Below are positions 24,090-35,924 of a DNA stretch of 64,000 nucleotides, piece by piece. The position numbers and the translations under genes were made by a program. Each line of letters begins with the position of its first letter. Position 1 is the first letter of the stretch. The notes beneath the pieces are model-generated. The model worked only from the letters and a program-made list of their open reading frames with translations, was not told the origin of the DNA and made no database searches. The DNA comes from Cristatella mucedo (lineage: Eukaryota > Bryozoa > Phylactolaemata > Cristatellidae): NCBI GenBank assembly GCA_009760855.2, contig WPIO01000283.1, forward strand, positions 62,001-126,000, given 5' to 3'.

Positions 24090-24985
24090 CCTGCTTCTAC
24101 GAAGCTTCGATCTGCTGGCCATGCATAAATAGCATGATAAGTATGTGATCACCCTAAGGTCTTGTCCCTGCACCTCCGAAAAGATTTGTGGTAGGTCACT
24201 AACTAAGAAAACATTGCTAGACAAAGAGGACTCAAGAAGCTAACGTACAGTCTCCCTTCTTCTGTTCACATAAAAAATACTACAGGTTTTGGCTGACAGA
24301 CTGAACTCTTATATTGAGACCTTAGAACCAGCAAGCAAGTTCCAGTTCATTTTCTAGCAAATCAATGACAGAGTCGTAATTGCTTAGGGTGTATAACGAC
24401 CTTCTTATTAATCCAGACTTGGTTAGACGCTCTCTTCTTGTGATGTATGGTCTTTCAGTAGCATTGGATATTATTAATCGCAAAGACCTTATTTAGAGTA
24501 TTGAATTTCGCCTGGGTATCACTACCTCTGGTCTGCAATGGCTCATTTCCTATTACAGTAGAAGACTCTGGAGTATGGCTGAGAACATAAAGTGATCATC
24601 CGATGAATCACTTAAATACGCAAGTTTCTGGGCTCTGAGCTCGGTCCACTTCTTTTCACAGTTAACACTGTCCTGCTTGCCGACGTGATCTCCAGCACAA
24701 TCTTGGCACTTGCTCCACAGCAGGTGACATTTAGCTATACCTTTGCTTTGAACCCGACAACACTCGTGCACGTCCAATTCTCTATACGCCCGTGCTGCAT
24801 GTATTGATGACGTTTGCTAATGGATGGTAATAAACATGAGTCGTGGCAAATCAGCTGAACTCACATATTACAACTGCAAATCTTGCTTGCAAGTGTCTGT
24901 CTGGTTTTAGGGCAGATCAATCCACGGAGTCAGAATTGCCTCGGGTGTAAAACGACCAGCTAAGAAACTCTGATTAAGGTCCAGT
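24090..24985 (+). pseudogene. Decayed LINE-B reverse transcriptase fragments
   Basis: Broken frames preserve the order of the LINE-B RT: a HAL-rich stretch near 24110, the KKTLLDKED block near 24205, ADRLNSYIET near 24295, an AAFDTVDH-like block near 24460 and the GITTSGLQWL block near 24510. A second fragment at about 24840-24980 repeats the VANQLNSHI and GFRADQSTESELP blocks. Both are full of stops. Confidence 0.6.
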
Positions 24986-25029
24986 ATCTCACAGTCTATC
25001 CCAGTCACTCCCCTAGATCAATGAAAACT

Positions 25030-25400
25030 GGAAGTGGAGTCGATGTTATCACGTGCTCGAAATTAAACTTTAAGCCATTCTAGTACCCTCAAAATAGTCT
25101 TTTGAATATATTATCTTGATTCGACCTGACAGCAAGGTGGCGGTAGTTTATCGCCCACCAGGTACCAAGTCTTTCTTTATCTCATATTTCTCTGCTCCCA
25201 TTTCCATTCTGTCTGCAAGGAATCGATACTTATTCGTAATGGGTAATTTCGACGTTCATCTCGATAAACTATCTAACGCTTTCCGCACCGAATTTAGTGG
25301 ATTGACTGACTCATTGTCTGATAGTACTAAATGCATTAGTGTTCAAAAATTAGGAAGTCACAAAAATAGCTTGGACTATTTGAATTGACAGCTGAAACTT
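25030..25400 (+). pseudogene. Non-LTR retrotransposon endonuclease fragment
   Basis: The open frame at 25116-25388 encodes VAVVYRPPGTKSFF, then YLFVMGNFDVHLDKLSNAF. This matches the APE-like endonuclease blocks of CR1/L2/Jockey-type elements (YRPP, then GDFN-H; here GNFDVH, so the catalytic Asp and Asn positions are altered). It sits close to RT debris of the same orientation. It probably derives from a LINE-B-like element. Confidence 0.62.
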
Positions 25401-25574
25401 GGTGCGATAGATTAAACAGTTCATGTGTGATGACTTTAATAAAAACTTTGCAGAGTATTCTTAAATATTTAAATACACAGAAAAGTGCAACGAATATGGT
25501 GAAAAAGGAAATACCAACTGATTAGCAATAGCTTGGACAATTTTAGCTAGGATAGCACCGTGAATATTGCTAAT

Positions 25575-26105
25575 AGCACCTTTGCAAAGCAACCTCAGAG
25601 AACGTATCTCTTTCTGGCCACTACGAATATGCCATAGAGCCAATATAGTCGACTTATAGTGATTACTAGCATGGCGTCAACATGCACACTACGTTTAGTC
25701 GTGACACACACCGTGTTAGGACTCATTAACACTAGAAAGACACGTCACAAGAACCCAGTGAATGGTCTGATGATCAGGGGGAAGTTTTACCTTCTTTTTT
25801 TAATTTCACGAGGAGACTTTGTGATGCATGCTGGTAGTGTCTTCCATGCTGTGGGAGTATACACCCTAAAGGCACTGTCTCTGGAATTTTTGAGGTAGCT
25901 TCGAGGCTTGGCTGTAGGAAAATAAGTCTGAGGAACAGGTAGTACGAAGCCTAGTCTGAGTTGGGAGTACTTCCCTAAGGTAGGCTGGACCCGTAGAATG
26001 AAGGAGCCTAAAAGTGAGCAGACTTTTTATAAGTGAATTGAACAATATTGATGTCAATATGCTGCTTGATTGGAAGCCAGTGCAAGTCGGTAAAAATGAC
26101 GCAAC
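25575..26105 (-). mobile_element. Divergent LINE-B-like 3' end
   Basis: The hairpin half CCTCAGAGAACG-ATCTCTTTC, the 3' untranslated region and a degraded C-terminal coding part (LLTFRLLHSTGPAYLREVLP on the minus strand, 26020-25960) correspond block by block to LINE-B. Identity is visibly lower than between the other copies. It may be a separate subfamily or simply the oldest copy. Confidence 0.6.
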
Positions 26106-26395
26106 TATGAATTTGAACTTCCTACAAGTTTTAATAGCAGAGTCGGTAGACCGGCAAGTTTTGAGTGAAAGAAGCCGAGATGATTGTCAAAATAGGGTGA
26201 CTCATATCTTGAAAGTCTATTTGGATGACCCTTGGTGGTTGACATACAGTGCGTGCAAGATCTATAATATCCAATTTGAAAAAGAGCAAAGCAGCAGCTG
26301 ATTTATGGCTTGGCTATTTGTAATGCATGGGCTGGCAGCTCACGTTGAGGCCAGTTTTGGCCTTTTTGTCCTCTGTAGCTGAGTGTAGGGGAAAT
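26106..26395. other. Unassigned
   Basis: The tail of an open frame covering 26014-26301 has no domain. No repeat was recognised. Confidence 0.3.
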
Positions 26396-26399
26396 GAAA

Positions 26400-26667
26400 A
26401 ACGTCTTACCTAGCTAAACTGCTGCATCAATTTTAGCCTGCACGTGCCTGCAGGTGGTGTATGGACAATAAATTAGCCGTTTTGATCTTCTGACTAAAGA
26501 CCGTTGGCGACACAATCTTCGGCTCTGCATGTTCTAGACTTCAGAGCTCACTTCCACAATGCTTGCTGCATGACAGCTACTCCCTGCTGCCGGCAGTAGC
26601 AATCATCTCTGACCGTGTTGAGCCGCTACTTCCATACTAATCACTATCTCAACTGCTTTCCTAACTG
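26400..26667 (+). pseudogene. LINE-A C-terminal fragment
   Basis: Shifted frames preserve LPSYLAKLLHQF-, MDNKLAV- and SELTSTMLAA-like remnants followed by the SRYFHTNHYLNCFPN block. The fragment has neither a 5' part nor the ACATT tail. Confidence 0.55.
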
Positions 26668-27056
26668 AACTCAGACGACACCTTGAAGGCTCGGCACCTA
26701 TTGGTAGGAAACAGGGGGGGAGGCAAAGTAAGATGGTGGGATGCCCATGAGTTCGAGCTGAATGAACACTTAACAGGGCTGGGCAGCTTGGGTTATGTTA
26801 GATTGAGATTGAGGTGGGCAGAGGTGCAGAGGTGCACCCAATTTGTAGGTGAAGCCACTGACATTTGATATGTCGAGCTGGGCGTCGCCTATCCCTGGAA
26901 GGGCAAAGTCAGAGGCCCGAGGACCGGAACTCGATATGGCGTTCTCTTCCTCTTTCGGCTGAAGCTCTCGACAGGGGTAGACGTCGACTCCGACTATCCA
27001 AGCAGTTACTTTGGATGTAGTAGCCCTGTCTGAGCAGTCAGATTTTGGCACTGTTA
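26668..27056. other. Unassigned, comparatively GC-rich
   Basis: An open frame on the minus strand spans 26770-27174 (134 codons), with GVDVYPCRELQPKEEENAIS and a Pro/Ser-rich end. No family was recognised and the upstream part overlaps a LINE-B tail. It could be an exon or an untranslated leader. Confidence 0.3.
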
Positions 27057-27395
27057 TGTTACAATAATTATAACAATAATACATTGGATAAAGTTCCCTC
27101 AGAGAACTCAATCTCTTTCTAGGCTCTATACATTTGCTAGAAAGAAAACACGGTCGAATGGTGAGTGGCATCATGCTTGATAAGCAACATTGATAGCATG
27201 GTTAGGGGTGATGTGTGCAGGGTCAGCATGCAAGTGTGGTTAGTGGCAGCTTGCACAGTGTCAGCATGCATAAGCATATAAAGTACGAATCACAAGGACC
27301 CACTAAATGCTGTCGTAAATTGGTGTGCTTTGAATTTCTTTTTACATATGGTCAAGTCAGGAAATGTCGTGTCGGAAGTGAGTTCCATTAATATG
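27057..27395 (-). mobile_element. LINE-B 3' untranslated region and short coding end
   Basis: The tail, hairpin and 3' untranslated region with GGGTCAGCATGCAAGTGTGG are present, together with the last codons of the polyprotein. It is 5'-truncated near 27395. Confidence 0.75.
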
Positions 27396-27422
27396 TCAGC
27401 ATCGCTGACAGTGCGATGCAGC

Positions 27423-27741
27423 CTTTCACTGAACTGCTGCTCCAGTTTCAGCCTCGTGACCTCAGGTCATCTAGCTACAGCAAATCAGTGGTTCCATCCT
27501 TCTGCTTATAGAGTATTGATGGCAGGCACTTTTGCTCTGCAGGCCCTGCAGACTGTGGAACCAATTCCGGAACTCTTATGCAACGGCAGGTACTCGCCTG
27601 CTGCCGACAGTGGCACATACTTTCAAGGCGACCTGGGCTACTACTTCCATTTCACTTATTTACCCTGATTGCCCAGAAGACTCAGCTATGCTTCTCACTT
27701 TCTAGTGCTGCTTGAGATTAAGTATGTTGGTCATCGCATGC
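27423..27741 (+). pseudogene. LINE-A C-terminal fragment, decayed
   Basis: It keeps TELLLQFQP-, ALQTVEPIPELLCNGRYSPA- and YYFHFTYLP-like blocks with internal changes and stops. It directly precedes the better-preserved LINE-A starting at 27742, giving a head-to-tail pair. Confidence 0.6.
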
Positions 27742-29010
27742 TGAACGATTGAGAACAACAATCGGTCTGGCAGACGACATACTGGTGCGGTTTAAATCAT
27801 ACTTGCCTGATCGTGTTCAATCCGTGTCGTGTGGGGGTCAGGTCTCAGACATTAGAAGGGTCAATTGTGGAGTCTCTCAAGGGTCTGTACTCGGTTCCTT
27901 GCTATTCTCCATGTATACACAACCTCTGGGAAAAGTGATTAAGGCCCATGGAATAGGATATCACTTCTATGCTGACGATACTCAGTTGTAGTTGTCATTT
28001 AAACCGTCGGAATCTGCTGCAGCAACTGAGAAACTGAATGCTTGCCTTGCCGATATTCGATCCTGGATGTCGGAAAACTTCCTGAAATTAAATGACGATA
28101 AAACCGAACTGCTGCTCATAGGACACCCTAAGGGTGTGGCTGGATTAAAAGGCTTTGCTGTTCTAATAGGTGATGCTATTGTGCGACCTTCACATAGTGC
28201 TCGTAATCTAGGTGTCGTGTTCGACAGCTGCCTCAATTTCAAAAGCTTCATTCCGAAGACTGTCTCTACAGCTAGCCATCACATCCGATCCCTATCCAAG
28301 ATTAGAAGCTGTCTCCCGCAGTGGCTTGTAAAAAATTTAACTAGCTCTTTAGTTCTGTCTCGGCTTGATTATTGTAATTCCCTTTTGGCATGGCTACCAA
28401 GGAAAGGTAATATGCCAGTACAGTGGACTATGAATATGGCTGCAAAGCTGGTCTTCAAGTCCCAGTGGTTTGAGCACCTGTCACCTCTGCTGAAAGGGCT
28501 AGGATGGTTGCGGGTTGAGCAAAGGATTCAGAGCAAAGTTCTTACGCTGACCCACAAGGCCGGCCACGGCTTGGCTCCTTCGTACCTAGCTGAACTGCTG
28601 CATCAGTTTCAGCCTGTTCGCACCCTCAGGTCCTGTGTGGACAATAAGTTAGCTGTCCCATTTCTCCGCTTAAAGACAGTTGGCGACAGAAGCTTTAGCT
28701 CTGCAGGTCCTAGACTGTGGAACTCGCATCCACAATTCTTATGCAACGACACCTACTCTCCAACTGCCGACTATGGCACATCTTTTTCAGCGGTCCTGAA
28801 CTGCTACTTCTATGCTACTCATTACCTCAACTGCTCTCCTAACTCTGCTATGCTTCCCACTTTCTCTTTGTTGCGTGAGACGAATTCTGTTGGCTACCGA
28901 ATGCGTACCGAAAGCCGCTTAGGCTGTGAGTATGCTATACAAAACTCTCCTTCGTAACACCCACATGGTCTTTATGACTTCGTGGAGTTACTGACGGAGA
29001 TACATTACAT
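27742..29010 (+). mobile_element. LINE-A, RT palm to 3' end, one nonsense codon
   Basis: One frame runs from about 27749 to the family stop at 28955-28957, interrupted only by a TAG at 27989-27991 immediately after the catalytic YADDTQL motif, where the 52 kb copy has a Tyr codon. Blocks in order: GVSQGSVLGSLLFSMYTQPL, YADDTQL, SWMSENFLKLNDDKTELLLI, LSRLDYCNSLLAWLP, TMNMAAKLVF, SYLAELLHQF and SAGPRLWNSHPQFL. The 3' untranslated region ends in a GATACATTACATTACAT tail. It is 5'-truncated upstream of the palm and would encode no endonuclease. Confidence 0.85.
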
Positions 29011-29090
29011 TACATGCTTACATGTGAGATTGCACAACATTCACACATACACCCAACCATGCCAACAGAAACACAGGTGCATACAGGTGG

Positions 29091-29110
29091 ACACACACAC
29101 ACACACACAC
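29091..29110. repeat. (CA)n microsatellite
   Basis: Ten CA units adjoin the start of the duplicated unit that begins near 29130. Confidence 0.9.
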
Positions 29111-29129
29111 GTCCACATGCAAAAGCACA

Positions 29130-29954
29130 GTGAATCAGCATTATTACTGTGTTGCTTTTGAGAAAATGCTAAATTGGCCACAAGCCGAGATATCATTTGC
29201 GGTTCGTGACTTATAACGGCATGCAATCATGTCCCAATCTTTCAAAGTTTACATGGAATAAGCTGGGAGTACATATCGCCACTGTCCTACAACAAGTACT
29301 TCTCTCTACTTCTTTTCTCTCAACTCATTCAAGCCATTCTGTATTCAATTCCTTGGCTAATTCTACCTGCCAGCCTGAAAAGGCCAGCAGTCAGCTAAAC
29401 ACTGGACTCACGGTTCTCCTTAAAAGGTGCACAGATCTATTGGAACTTACCATAACAAACGTAAATTTGTAAGCGGTAGGTAGCAAATTTCTTTATGACA
29501 AAAAGAGTGGTGTTTTGGGGTTATTGATTAAAGCCTACCATAGACCATAAGAACCAAGTCACTTCCCTCAAGACTGCCTTGTGATATTCATAAGCAAACC
29601 ATTTATACCAGTGGGGGCTAGGGATCTTAATGATTACGCCAGTTGCTCAGATCCAGCACGTTCCAACAATGTTAACTGCTGTCTATTCCACATGGTCAGC
29701 ATTGGGTTTATACTGACCTTCAGGGTATTGCAGATCTTCGTAAAGCCGATCTGCAAGTTACCTAGATCTCGTAGCAGTGTGGCACAATTGTCTTCCAGAT
29801 CTTTAATGAGTAAACGTAATTGCAGTCAAATCTTTTAGGAGTGCACATCGATCCCCTAAATATTGCCACTACAGCTGTAATCTGGGTCAGGTCCTGACCA
29901 CAGTAAGGAGTTCTGAATTCAAGTGGAAACAGGGGTCAGCCATCGGCAGAATCT
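29130..29954 (+). repeat. Inverted-duplicate unit, copy 1
   Basis: About 825 bp align along their whole length with the minus strand of 62223-63062. Both contain TACTGTGTTGC, CAATCTTTCAAA-TTTACATGGAAT, CCATAGACC-TAAG and CTAAATATTGCCA blocks in the same order, and both run into a truncated LINE-A thumb region at the same base. No coding domain is evident. It may be an unrecognised retroelement leader or an ancient segmental duplication. Confidence 0.7.
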
Positions 29955-30931
29955 TCTGCAGAAACTAATAAACTGAATGCTTGCCTTGCCGACATTCGAT
30001 CCTGGATATCGAAAAACTTCGTGAAACTAAATGACGATAAATCTGAACTGCTGCTCATAGGACACCGTAAGCATGTAGCTGGATTAAAAGGCTTCGCTCT
30101 AGTAATAGGTGATGCTGTTGTGCGACCTTCACCAAGTGCTCAAAATTTAGGTGTCGTTTGCGACAGATGTGTAAATTTTAAAAGCTTCATTCAGACGACT
30201 GTGTCTACAGCTAGTCATAACGTCATATCCCTATCCAAGATTAAGAGCTGTCTTCCACAGTGGCTTGCAAAAGATTTAACTAACTCCTTAATTCTCTCTC
30301 AGCGTGATTATTAGAATTCCCATTTGGCTGAGCTACCAAAGAAAGCAACTAGGCCACTGCAGCTGCCTATGCATATAGCGGCAGGGCTATTTTTTAAGCC
30401 TCAGAGTTTTGACTACGTGTCTTCTTTGCTAAAAGAGCTAGGATGGCTGCCGGTTGATTAAAGAATACAGAGCACAGTTCTTCGGATGACCCACAAGGCC
30501 TGCCACGACTTGGCTCCCCCTACCTAGCTGAACTGCTGCACCAGTTTCAACCTCCTTGTGCCCTCAGATCCTGTATGGACAATAAATTAGCTGTTCCACC
30601 CCTCAGCTTAAAGACCGTTGGCAATAGGAGCTTTAGCTCGGCAAGTCCTAGGCTGTGGCCTCAACTTCTAGATTCTAACACGACAAAAACTACTCTCCTG
30701 CTGCTGACTATAGCTCATCATTTCCAGCTGTCTTGAGCTGCTACTTCCATGCTACTCACTATCTCAACTGCTTTCGGCTATCCTTCCCACTTTCTCATTG
30801 TTGCGTGAGATGAACTCTGATGGCTGCCAAGTTTGTACCGAAAGCCGTGAGTTCACTCTAAAAAAAAACTCTATTGCACACCACTCACATAGTCTTTGTG
30901 GCTTTGTGGAGTTAAATGAATAAAAATAAAA
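29955..30931 (+). mobile_element. LINE-A thumb and C-terminus, diverged copy
   Basis: It starts in the ATEKLNACLADIRSW region. A frame at 30021-30314 covers GFALVIGDAVVRPSPSAQNL to LSKIKSCLPQWLAKDL and ends at a TAG in the LDYCNS block. Later blocks (ELLHQFQP, MDNKLAVP) appear in shifted frames. The 3' untranslated region reaches about 30925 with a changed tail (GAATAAAAATAAAAT) at the SINE2 junction. It is more diverged than the 28 and 52 kb copies. Confidence 0.75.
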
Positions 30932-31104
30932 TAGATCCTAGCTGACTAAACAGTCTCTTTTTGTATAGTGACAGTAGAGCCTTTACGGCTATCACCACAG
31001 CTTGCAGTAGCGACAAAGAATCGCCCACGGCAGGAATCGAACCCACGACCTCGGGACAGAGGTCGTGAAAGCAATAGCCTTACCTAGTGTGCCATCACGG
31101 CTTA
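30932..31104 (-). mobile_element. SINE2, tRNA-derived
   Basis: On the minus strand: GCCGTGATGGCACACTAGGT (A-box region), GTGGGTTCGATTCCTGCC (B box), then the SINE2 body with GGTGATAGCCGTAAAGGCTC and GCTATACAAAAAGAG. The tail points to the 3' end of the adjoining LINE-A. Confidence 0.82.
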
Positions 31105-31131
31105 CCTTACAGACGAAGATATACATACATG

Positions 31132-31738
31132 TCGTGAGCGTCGCAGTTGCCACATTACTCCACTTCTCGCCGACCTGCACTGGTTACCAGTCAAGCAACG
31201 GATTGACTTCAAGGTTTTGTCGCTCACTTTTAGGTCTCTTCATTCTATGGCTCCAGCCTATCTTTCAGAGGTACTACCCCATCAGGCAAAGCGTCGTACC
31301 ACTCGCTTTTCGGAATCCAACAGTCTAGAAATACCTCGTACAAACCTTAAATCCTTTGGAGACCGTGCATTTAGCTCGTATGCTCCCACAGCCTGGAACT
31401 CCCTCTAGACCTGCATCAGAACATCCCCTGACCTGACCACATTTAAAAGAAACTTAAAAACATACCTATTTAGGACAGCATTTAGTGGGTCCTTGTGATT
31501 CGTCCTCGATGTGCTTATGCGTGCTGACACTGTTCATGCTGCCACTAACCACATTTGAATGCTGACCCAGTGCATGTAACCCCTAACCATGTTATTCATT
31601 TTGTTTGTTTTTCAAACATGATTTTACTTACTATTCTATTGCGTATCACTTTGCAGCAAATGTAAAGCGCCTAGAAAGAGATTAAGTTCTCTGAGGGCGC
31701 TTTATCAAGTGCAATATTATTATTATTATTATTATTAT
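31132..31738 (+). mobile_element. LINE-B C-terminus and 3' end
   Basis: It starts at CGTGAGCGTCGCAGTTGCC, directly after SINE2. The frame contains KRRTTRFSESNSLEIPRTNL and ends early at a TAG at 31406-31408, just after the AWNSL motif, where other copies have a Pro codon. The remainder to LFRTAFSGSL is preserved after the stop. A perfect hairpin AAAGCGCC / GGCGCTTT precedes (ATT)n at 31720-31738. Confidence 0.82.
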
Positions 31739-31791
31739 ACATACACAAACGACCAACCAACCACACTCACCCACCCGCCCACCTGCGCAGG

Positions 31792-31792
<1 letters not shown>

Positions 31793-31832
<40 letters not shown>

Positions 31833-31836
31833 ACAT
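31793..31836. repeat. (AC)n microsatellite
   Basis: A near-continuous AC run with one GAC interruption, next to the LINE-B (ATT)n tail. Confidence 0.92.
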
Positions 31837-32682
31837 ATAAGAAACCATAAAGTACGATTTAGGCGAAGGTCTGTCTACTGGGGTAAGTCGGCCAGTAGTG
31901 AGAGTTATCCCCCAAAATGGCCGGTAATAGGGGAGTTGTCCCCCCAAAAGCACATTTATTAAATATCGTACGAAGATTAGTTAACTGAATGGCTTGAAAA
32001 TTAGCACAAAGAACACTCGTAGCAGTAGCTATCGTTTGATGTGATATAGCAGATGTTTTGACCTTCTGATGACCTTAAAGAGGTCAAAGGTCACGTATAG
32101 CACTGCTGGTAAAAGGCAGCTCCACATTTTTCTGATTAAAAATGTTTTGTAGAAATATGGAAAACCACTCAAAAAATGCAAGTCATTCGGCTGGACACTC
32201 TCCAGCCACACATTTTTTTAATTTGACATTTCAAGCTGTTGACTGTCATCACGAACACAGCCAACGGACACTTTGTGAAAGGCACATTATATGCATACAC
32301 ACCCATCATGCCTAGATGCACAGGTGGGAAACGTGGAGACAGGTGAGCTCCACCTATATTATAAGTTTCACACAGATCGGCCCAGTATCGACCAAGTTGT
32401 ACAATTTACCAGGTACCAAGTACTATTGCTGTGACAGTACTCAGAGAAGCCAACTTAAGCTGCCAAAGCATGTAGGTGACGAATAGCAAGTGTTACTATA
32501 TTTGTCACCATACAATATTGAAACACATATTTAAGAGCATGTACTTCGAATTTCACGTTGATTAGGTCACAAGTAGCCTACCTGTAACATTTTTACGCCA
32601 TGTGAGTGAAAGGATGACAGAGGCTTAGCACGACAAACACAGCCAGTTTTGACCAAAACAAGTCAATCTACTGAGGTCCAAT
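31837..32682. other. Unassigned
   Basis: No supported gene or repeat. Short frames only. Confidence 0.35.
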
Positions 32683-32757
32683 ATAATAATGATAATAATA
32701 ATAATAATGCACTTGATAAAGCGAACTCAGAGAACCTAATCTCTTTCTAGGAGCTTG
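32683..32757 (-). mobile_element. Solo LINE-B tail
   Basis: Only the (ATT)n run and the hairpin region (AAAGCGAACTCAGAGAAC, then ATCTCTTTCTAGG) remain, about 75 bp. It is one of the shortest insertions of the family here. Confidence 0.7.
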
Positions 32758-33571
32758 CATGCGAGAATGCTGGAATAATTATGTAACCACAGTCAATCAT
32801 ATATTCTAAAGTTTTAAAGTTATCGGATCATTATTTTAGGAGATATGACATAAATGACAGCAGGCATTGGACTGTCGTTTGCGGATAAACTTGAGAACTC
32901 CAAGCTATAACCAAGAGGCAGCACTAAGAAACACTATTATCGCACACACAGTTCAATAAATAGATAAATATGGATTTTAGGAATAGGTCTACCTAACAAG
33001 ATCCTTATACAGCCTAAGCAGATCATATCCGCGATAGGTCTAATACCGCAGGCCAGCAATCCAGCCTACAGCCGGGCCGCTCACCGGCATTCGCAAATAC
33101 AAATATCCGACTATTCACACCATTAATGAGAACTTGAAATCACTTAAATTTACTTGAATATAAACTAATCAACATTTTCAGACTGGCTTCCAGTAAACGA
33201 CTTGCTAGTTCCATCCAAGTCACCACGCTGACCGGCCGCCGAACAAAGGAACACTCGCATCCGTCGCCTTGTGCGTTATGGCGGCTAATGGAACTGGATC
33301 AGCTGTCCCAGAATTCATGCGGTGCCGTGATATTGGACTCCATAGTTACGGCGGCCCCGGCAGCCGCAAATTCTCAATATCCCTAATGTTCGTCTACTGG
33401 CCGAATGACATTTACTTCCGGTTTTTGATCCAATGTAAACATACCAATGTAAACAGGTTTCTGCCAAGTAAATAAGGAGTGGGCCTTGGAATGCCGTTTA
33501 CCACCGGTTGCTATGGGCGGGGAGGGGAAGCAGAGGCAGGACTAGGCAGGACCCTGCCGATAGGGGGTTTA
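32758..33571. other. Unassigned; GC-rich patch with a Kozak-like start
   Basis: Around 33200-33560 the sequence becomes richer in G+C and CpG. GTTATGGCGG at 33276 gives a good initiation context for a 60-codon frame starting MAANGTGSAVPEF. It could be a promoter with a first exon, but no donor or domain supports that. Confidence 0.25.
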
Positions 33572-33895
33572 ATAATAATAATAATAATATTGCACTTGAT
33601 AAAGCGCCCTCAGAGAACTTAATCTCTTTCTAGGCGCTTTACATTTTCTGCAAAGTGATACGCAATAGAATAGTAAGTAAAATCATGCTTGAAAAACAAA
33701 CAAAATGAATAACATGGTTAGGGGTTACATGCACTGGGTCAGCATGCAAATGTGGTTAGTGGCAGCATGAACAGTGTCAGCACGCATAAGCACATCGAGG
33801 ACGAATCACAAGGACCCACTGAATGCTGTCCTAAATAGGTATGTTTTTAAGTTTCTTTTAAATGTGGTCAGGTCAGGGGATGTTCTGATGCAGGT
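33572..33895 (-). mobile_element. LINE-B 3' end, 5'-truncated
   Basis: The (ATT)n tail, well-preserved hairpin and 3' untranslated region are present, plus about 30 codons of the C-terminus (TSPDLTTFKRNLKTYL side). Similarity stops sharply at about 33895. Confidence 0.82.
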
Positions 33896-34424
33896 CTATT
33901 CTTTTATGATCTTGTTATACTACCAGTCAGACGTGTGATTTCGAGGGGTGTGTCATTTTCGGGAAATTTTTACGTTTTATCATTCTCCGGTTATTTCTTT
34001 AGGGTCCGTTAAGGGCTGAGTAGCTTATATTCGCCGAGTTCACCAGAAAACAGCAGTTCCGGCTCAGTTATTTTTCAAAGAAAATTATTTTGTTGAGCTC
34101 GATGTACTACTTCCGGTTTAAATAGGTCTTACATAATAATTTTATTGACCATGTTCTAGTCATCTGAAAATCACCAAATTTGAGCTTGCATTTATAACTA
34201 GTTTATCTTTAATACGCGAATTTCAAAAAAATTGACAATTTTTTTTAACTACTCTGGTTATTTCATAGGCTACCCTGTTAAGCCCATGTCTTTTCACATT
34301 TCATAGTCTCCCTCTGCCAATATTATCGTCAATATCTTTAATGGCTTACCCTTTCACACACTATAGCACCAGTAGTACCTAAACTTGGACTCAGCAACAT
34401 CTAGCTCAGAAATTGGATATTAAT
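33896..34424. other. Unassigned
   Basis: AT-rich, with no open frame of note and no repeat recognised. Confidence 0.35.
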
Positions 34425-35612
34425 AATATATTAATAATAACACATTTGATCAAGCACCCTCAGAGAACTCAATCTCATTCTAGGAGCTTTAAACTTGCTG
34501 AAAAGGACATACGATCGAATGTTTAGTGGTAGAATAATCGATAAACAACAAGAATAACATGATTATGGGTGACATGCACAGGCTCAGCATGCAAGTGTGG
34601 GCACTGACAGCATGCTCAGTGTCAGTATGCACAAGCATAGAAAGGACTAACCTATCGGGACCCACTAAGTGCTGTCAGGAAAAGGTGTGCTTTTTGTTTC
34701 CTTTTAAAAATAGTCAAGTCAGGGGATGTCGTCATGCAAGTCGTGAGTGAGTTCTAGGCTTTAGGTGCATACGAACTAAAGGCATGGTCTCCAAAGGATT
34801 CGAGGTTTGTACGAGGTATAGGTAAAAAGTTAAATTCTGAAAGCAGGTCGTGCTATGCTTGGCCTGGTGGGGGAGCAGATCTGATAAATAGGCTAGAGCT
34901 AAAGAATGAAGGGACCTAAAACTGAGCGACAAAACCTAAAAAGCGATGCCTTGTTTACAGGGAGCCAGTGCAGGTCGGGAGGAAGTGGTGTGAAGTGGCA
35001 ACTGCGACGCCCACTCATGACAGACAAGCCTTGCTGCAGATTTTTGCACCAGCTATAAGCACCTGATTGCACAGGCCACTAGACCAAGCCAGCAGTGAGT
35101 TACAGAAGTCAAGACAGGATGTCACAAATGCATGGATCGACTTAGATGTGGTATCCCTGTCTAAAGGACCACGAATTTTAGCAATGTTATGGAGCTGAAA
35201 GTAGGCAGACTTGATTGCGGAGCTCAGGTGGTCATCTAAAGAAAGGTCGCTTTGGTAAATGACACTTGGATTTCGTGCAGATTCAACAAGAGATGTGCTG
35301 GCAGAGTCGTTTTTAAGCTTCAGCCTTTCCAATTTCTGAATAACACTTGGTTTGCCTATAACTAGCAAGTTAGTTGTATCCCCATTTAATCTAAGTAAGT
35401 TTTCAGCCATCTATGATGTCACCTATACATGCAGCAAGGGAGTTGGGAGAATTTGATGAGCTGAGGGCTGGTAGAGATCAAAACAAAGGTACAACTGAAT
35501 GTCCTCCAAATAGAAGTGAAAGCCTAAATTGTGCTTGGCAATTACATCGGTAAGAAGAAGAGTACAAACTGTGAAAAGAACTTGACCAAGCATCGAGCCA
35601 TGAGGTACCCAT
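34425..35612 (-). mobile_element. LINE-B, thumb to 3' end
   Basis: The tail lies at the low-coordinate end. The frame at 35410-35015 encodes VIGKPSVIQKLERLKLKNDS, SARNPSVIYQSDLSLDDHLS and SIHAFVTSCLDFCNSLLAW. The C-terminal part follows in other frames. It is 5'-truncated at about 35612, near the GVPQGSMLGQVLF motif. Several frameshifts make it inactive. Confidence 0.78.
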
Positions 35613-35924
35613 CTTTCAGATGGATCACTGAATCGTTGAAACCTGAATCGCCTTCATTCACAATCAGAAGGTTTCCAACCTTTAGAAGCTTAACAATAAC
35701 GAGACAAATCTGATAGTTATTGACAATCCCAGTGCCACACTTTAGCTGGTGGACCTTTGCCATGTAGACTACTTATTCTTAAACGACTAATAATTGCATG
35801 AGTACAACGACTAACACAGTCAATTTGGCCTACTTTCAGTTAACGAACATTACCAAAATCAATGCTGGTCAGGATCAAATTAAGACAACGGAATTTATAA
35901 CAGGTTAGCTAAATAGATAACAGA
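35613..35924. other. Unassigned
   Basis: An open frame on the minus strand (35763-35542) has no recognisable domain and partly overlaps the LINE-B end. I see nothing else. Confidence 0.3.

Noticed and set aside
29041-29226. Cys/Val-rich protein frame
   Set aside because: It is generated by the (CA)n microsatellite in reverse translation.
31735-31953. Cys/Val-rich minus-strand frame
   Set aside because: It consists mainly of translated (AC)n microsatellite.
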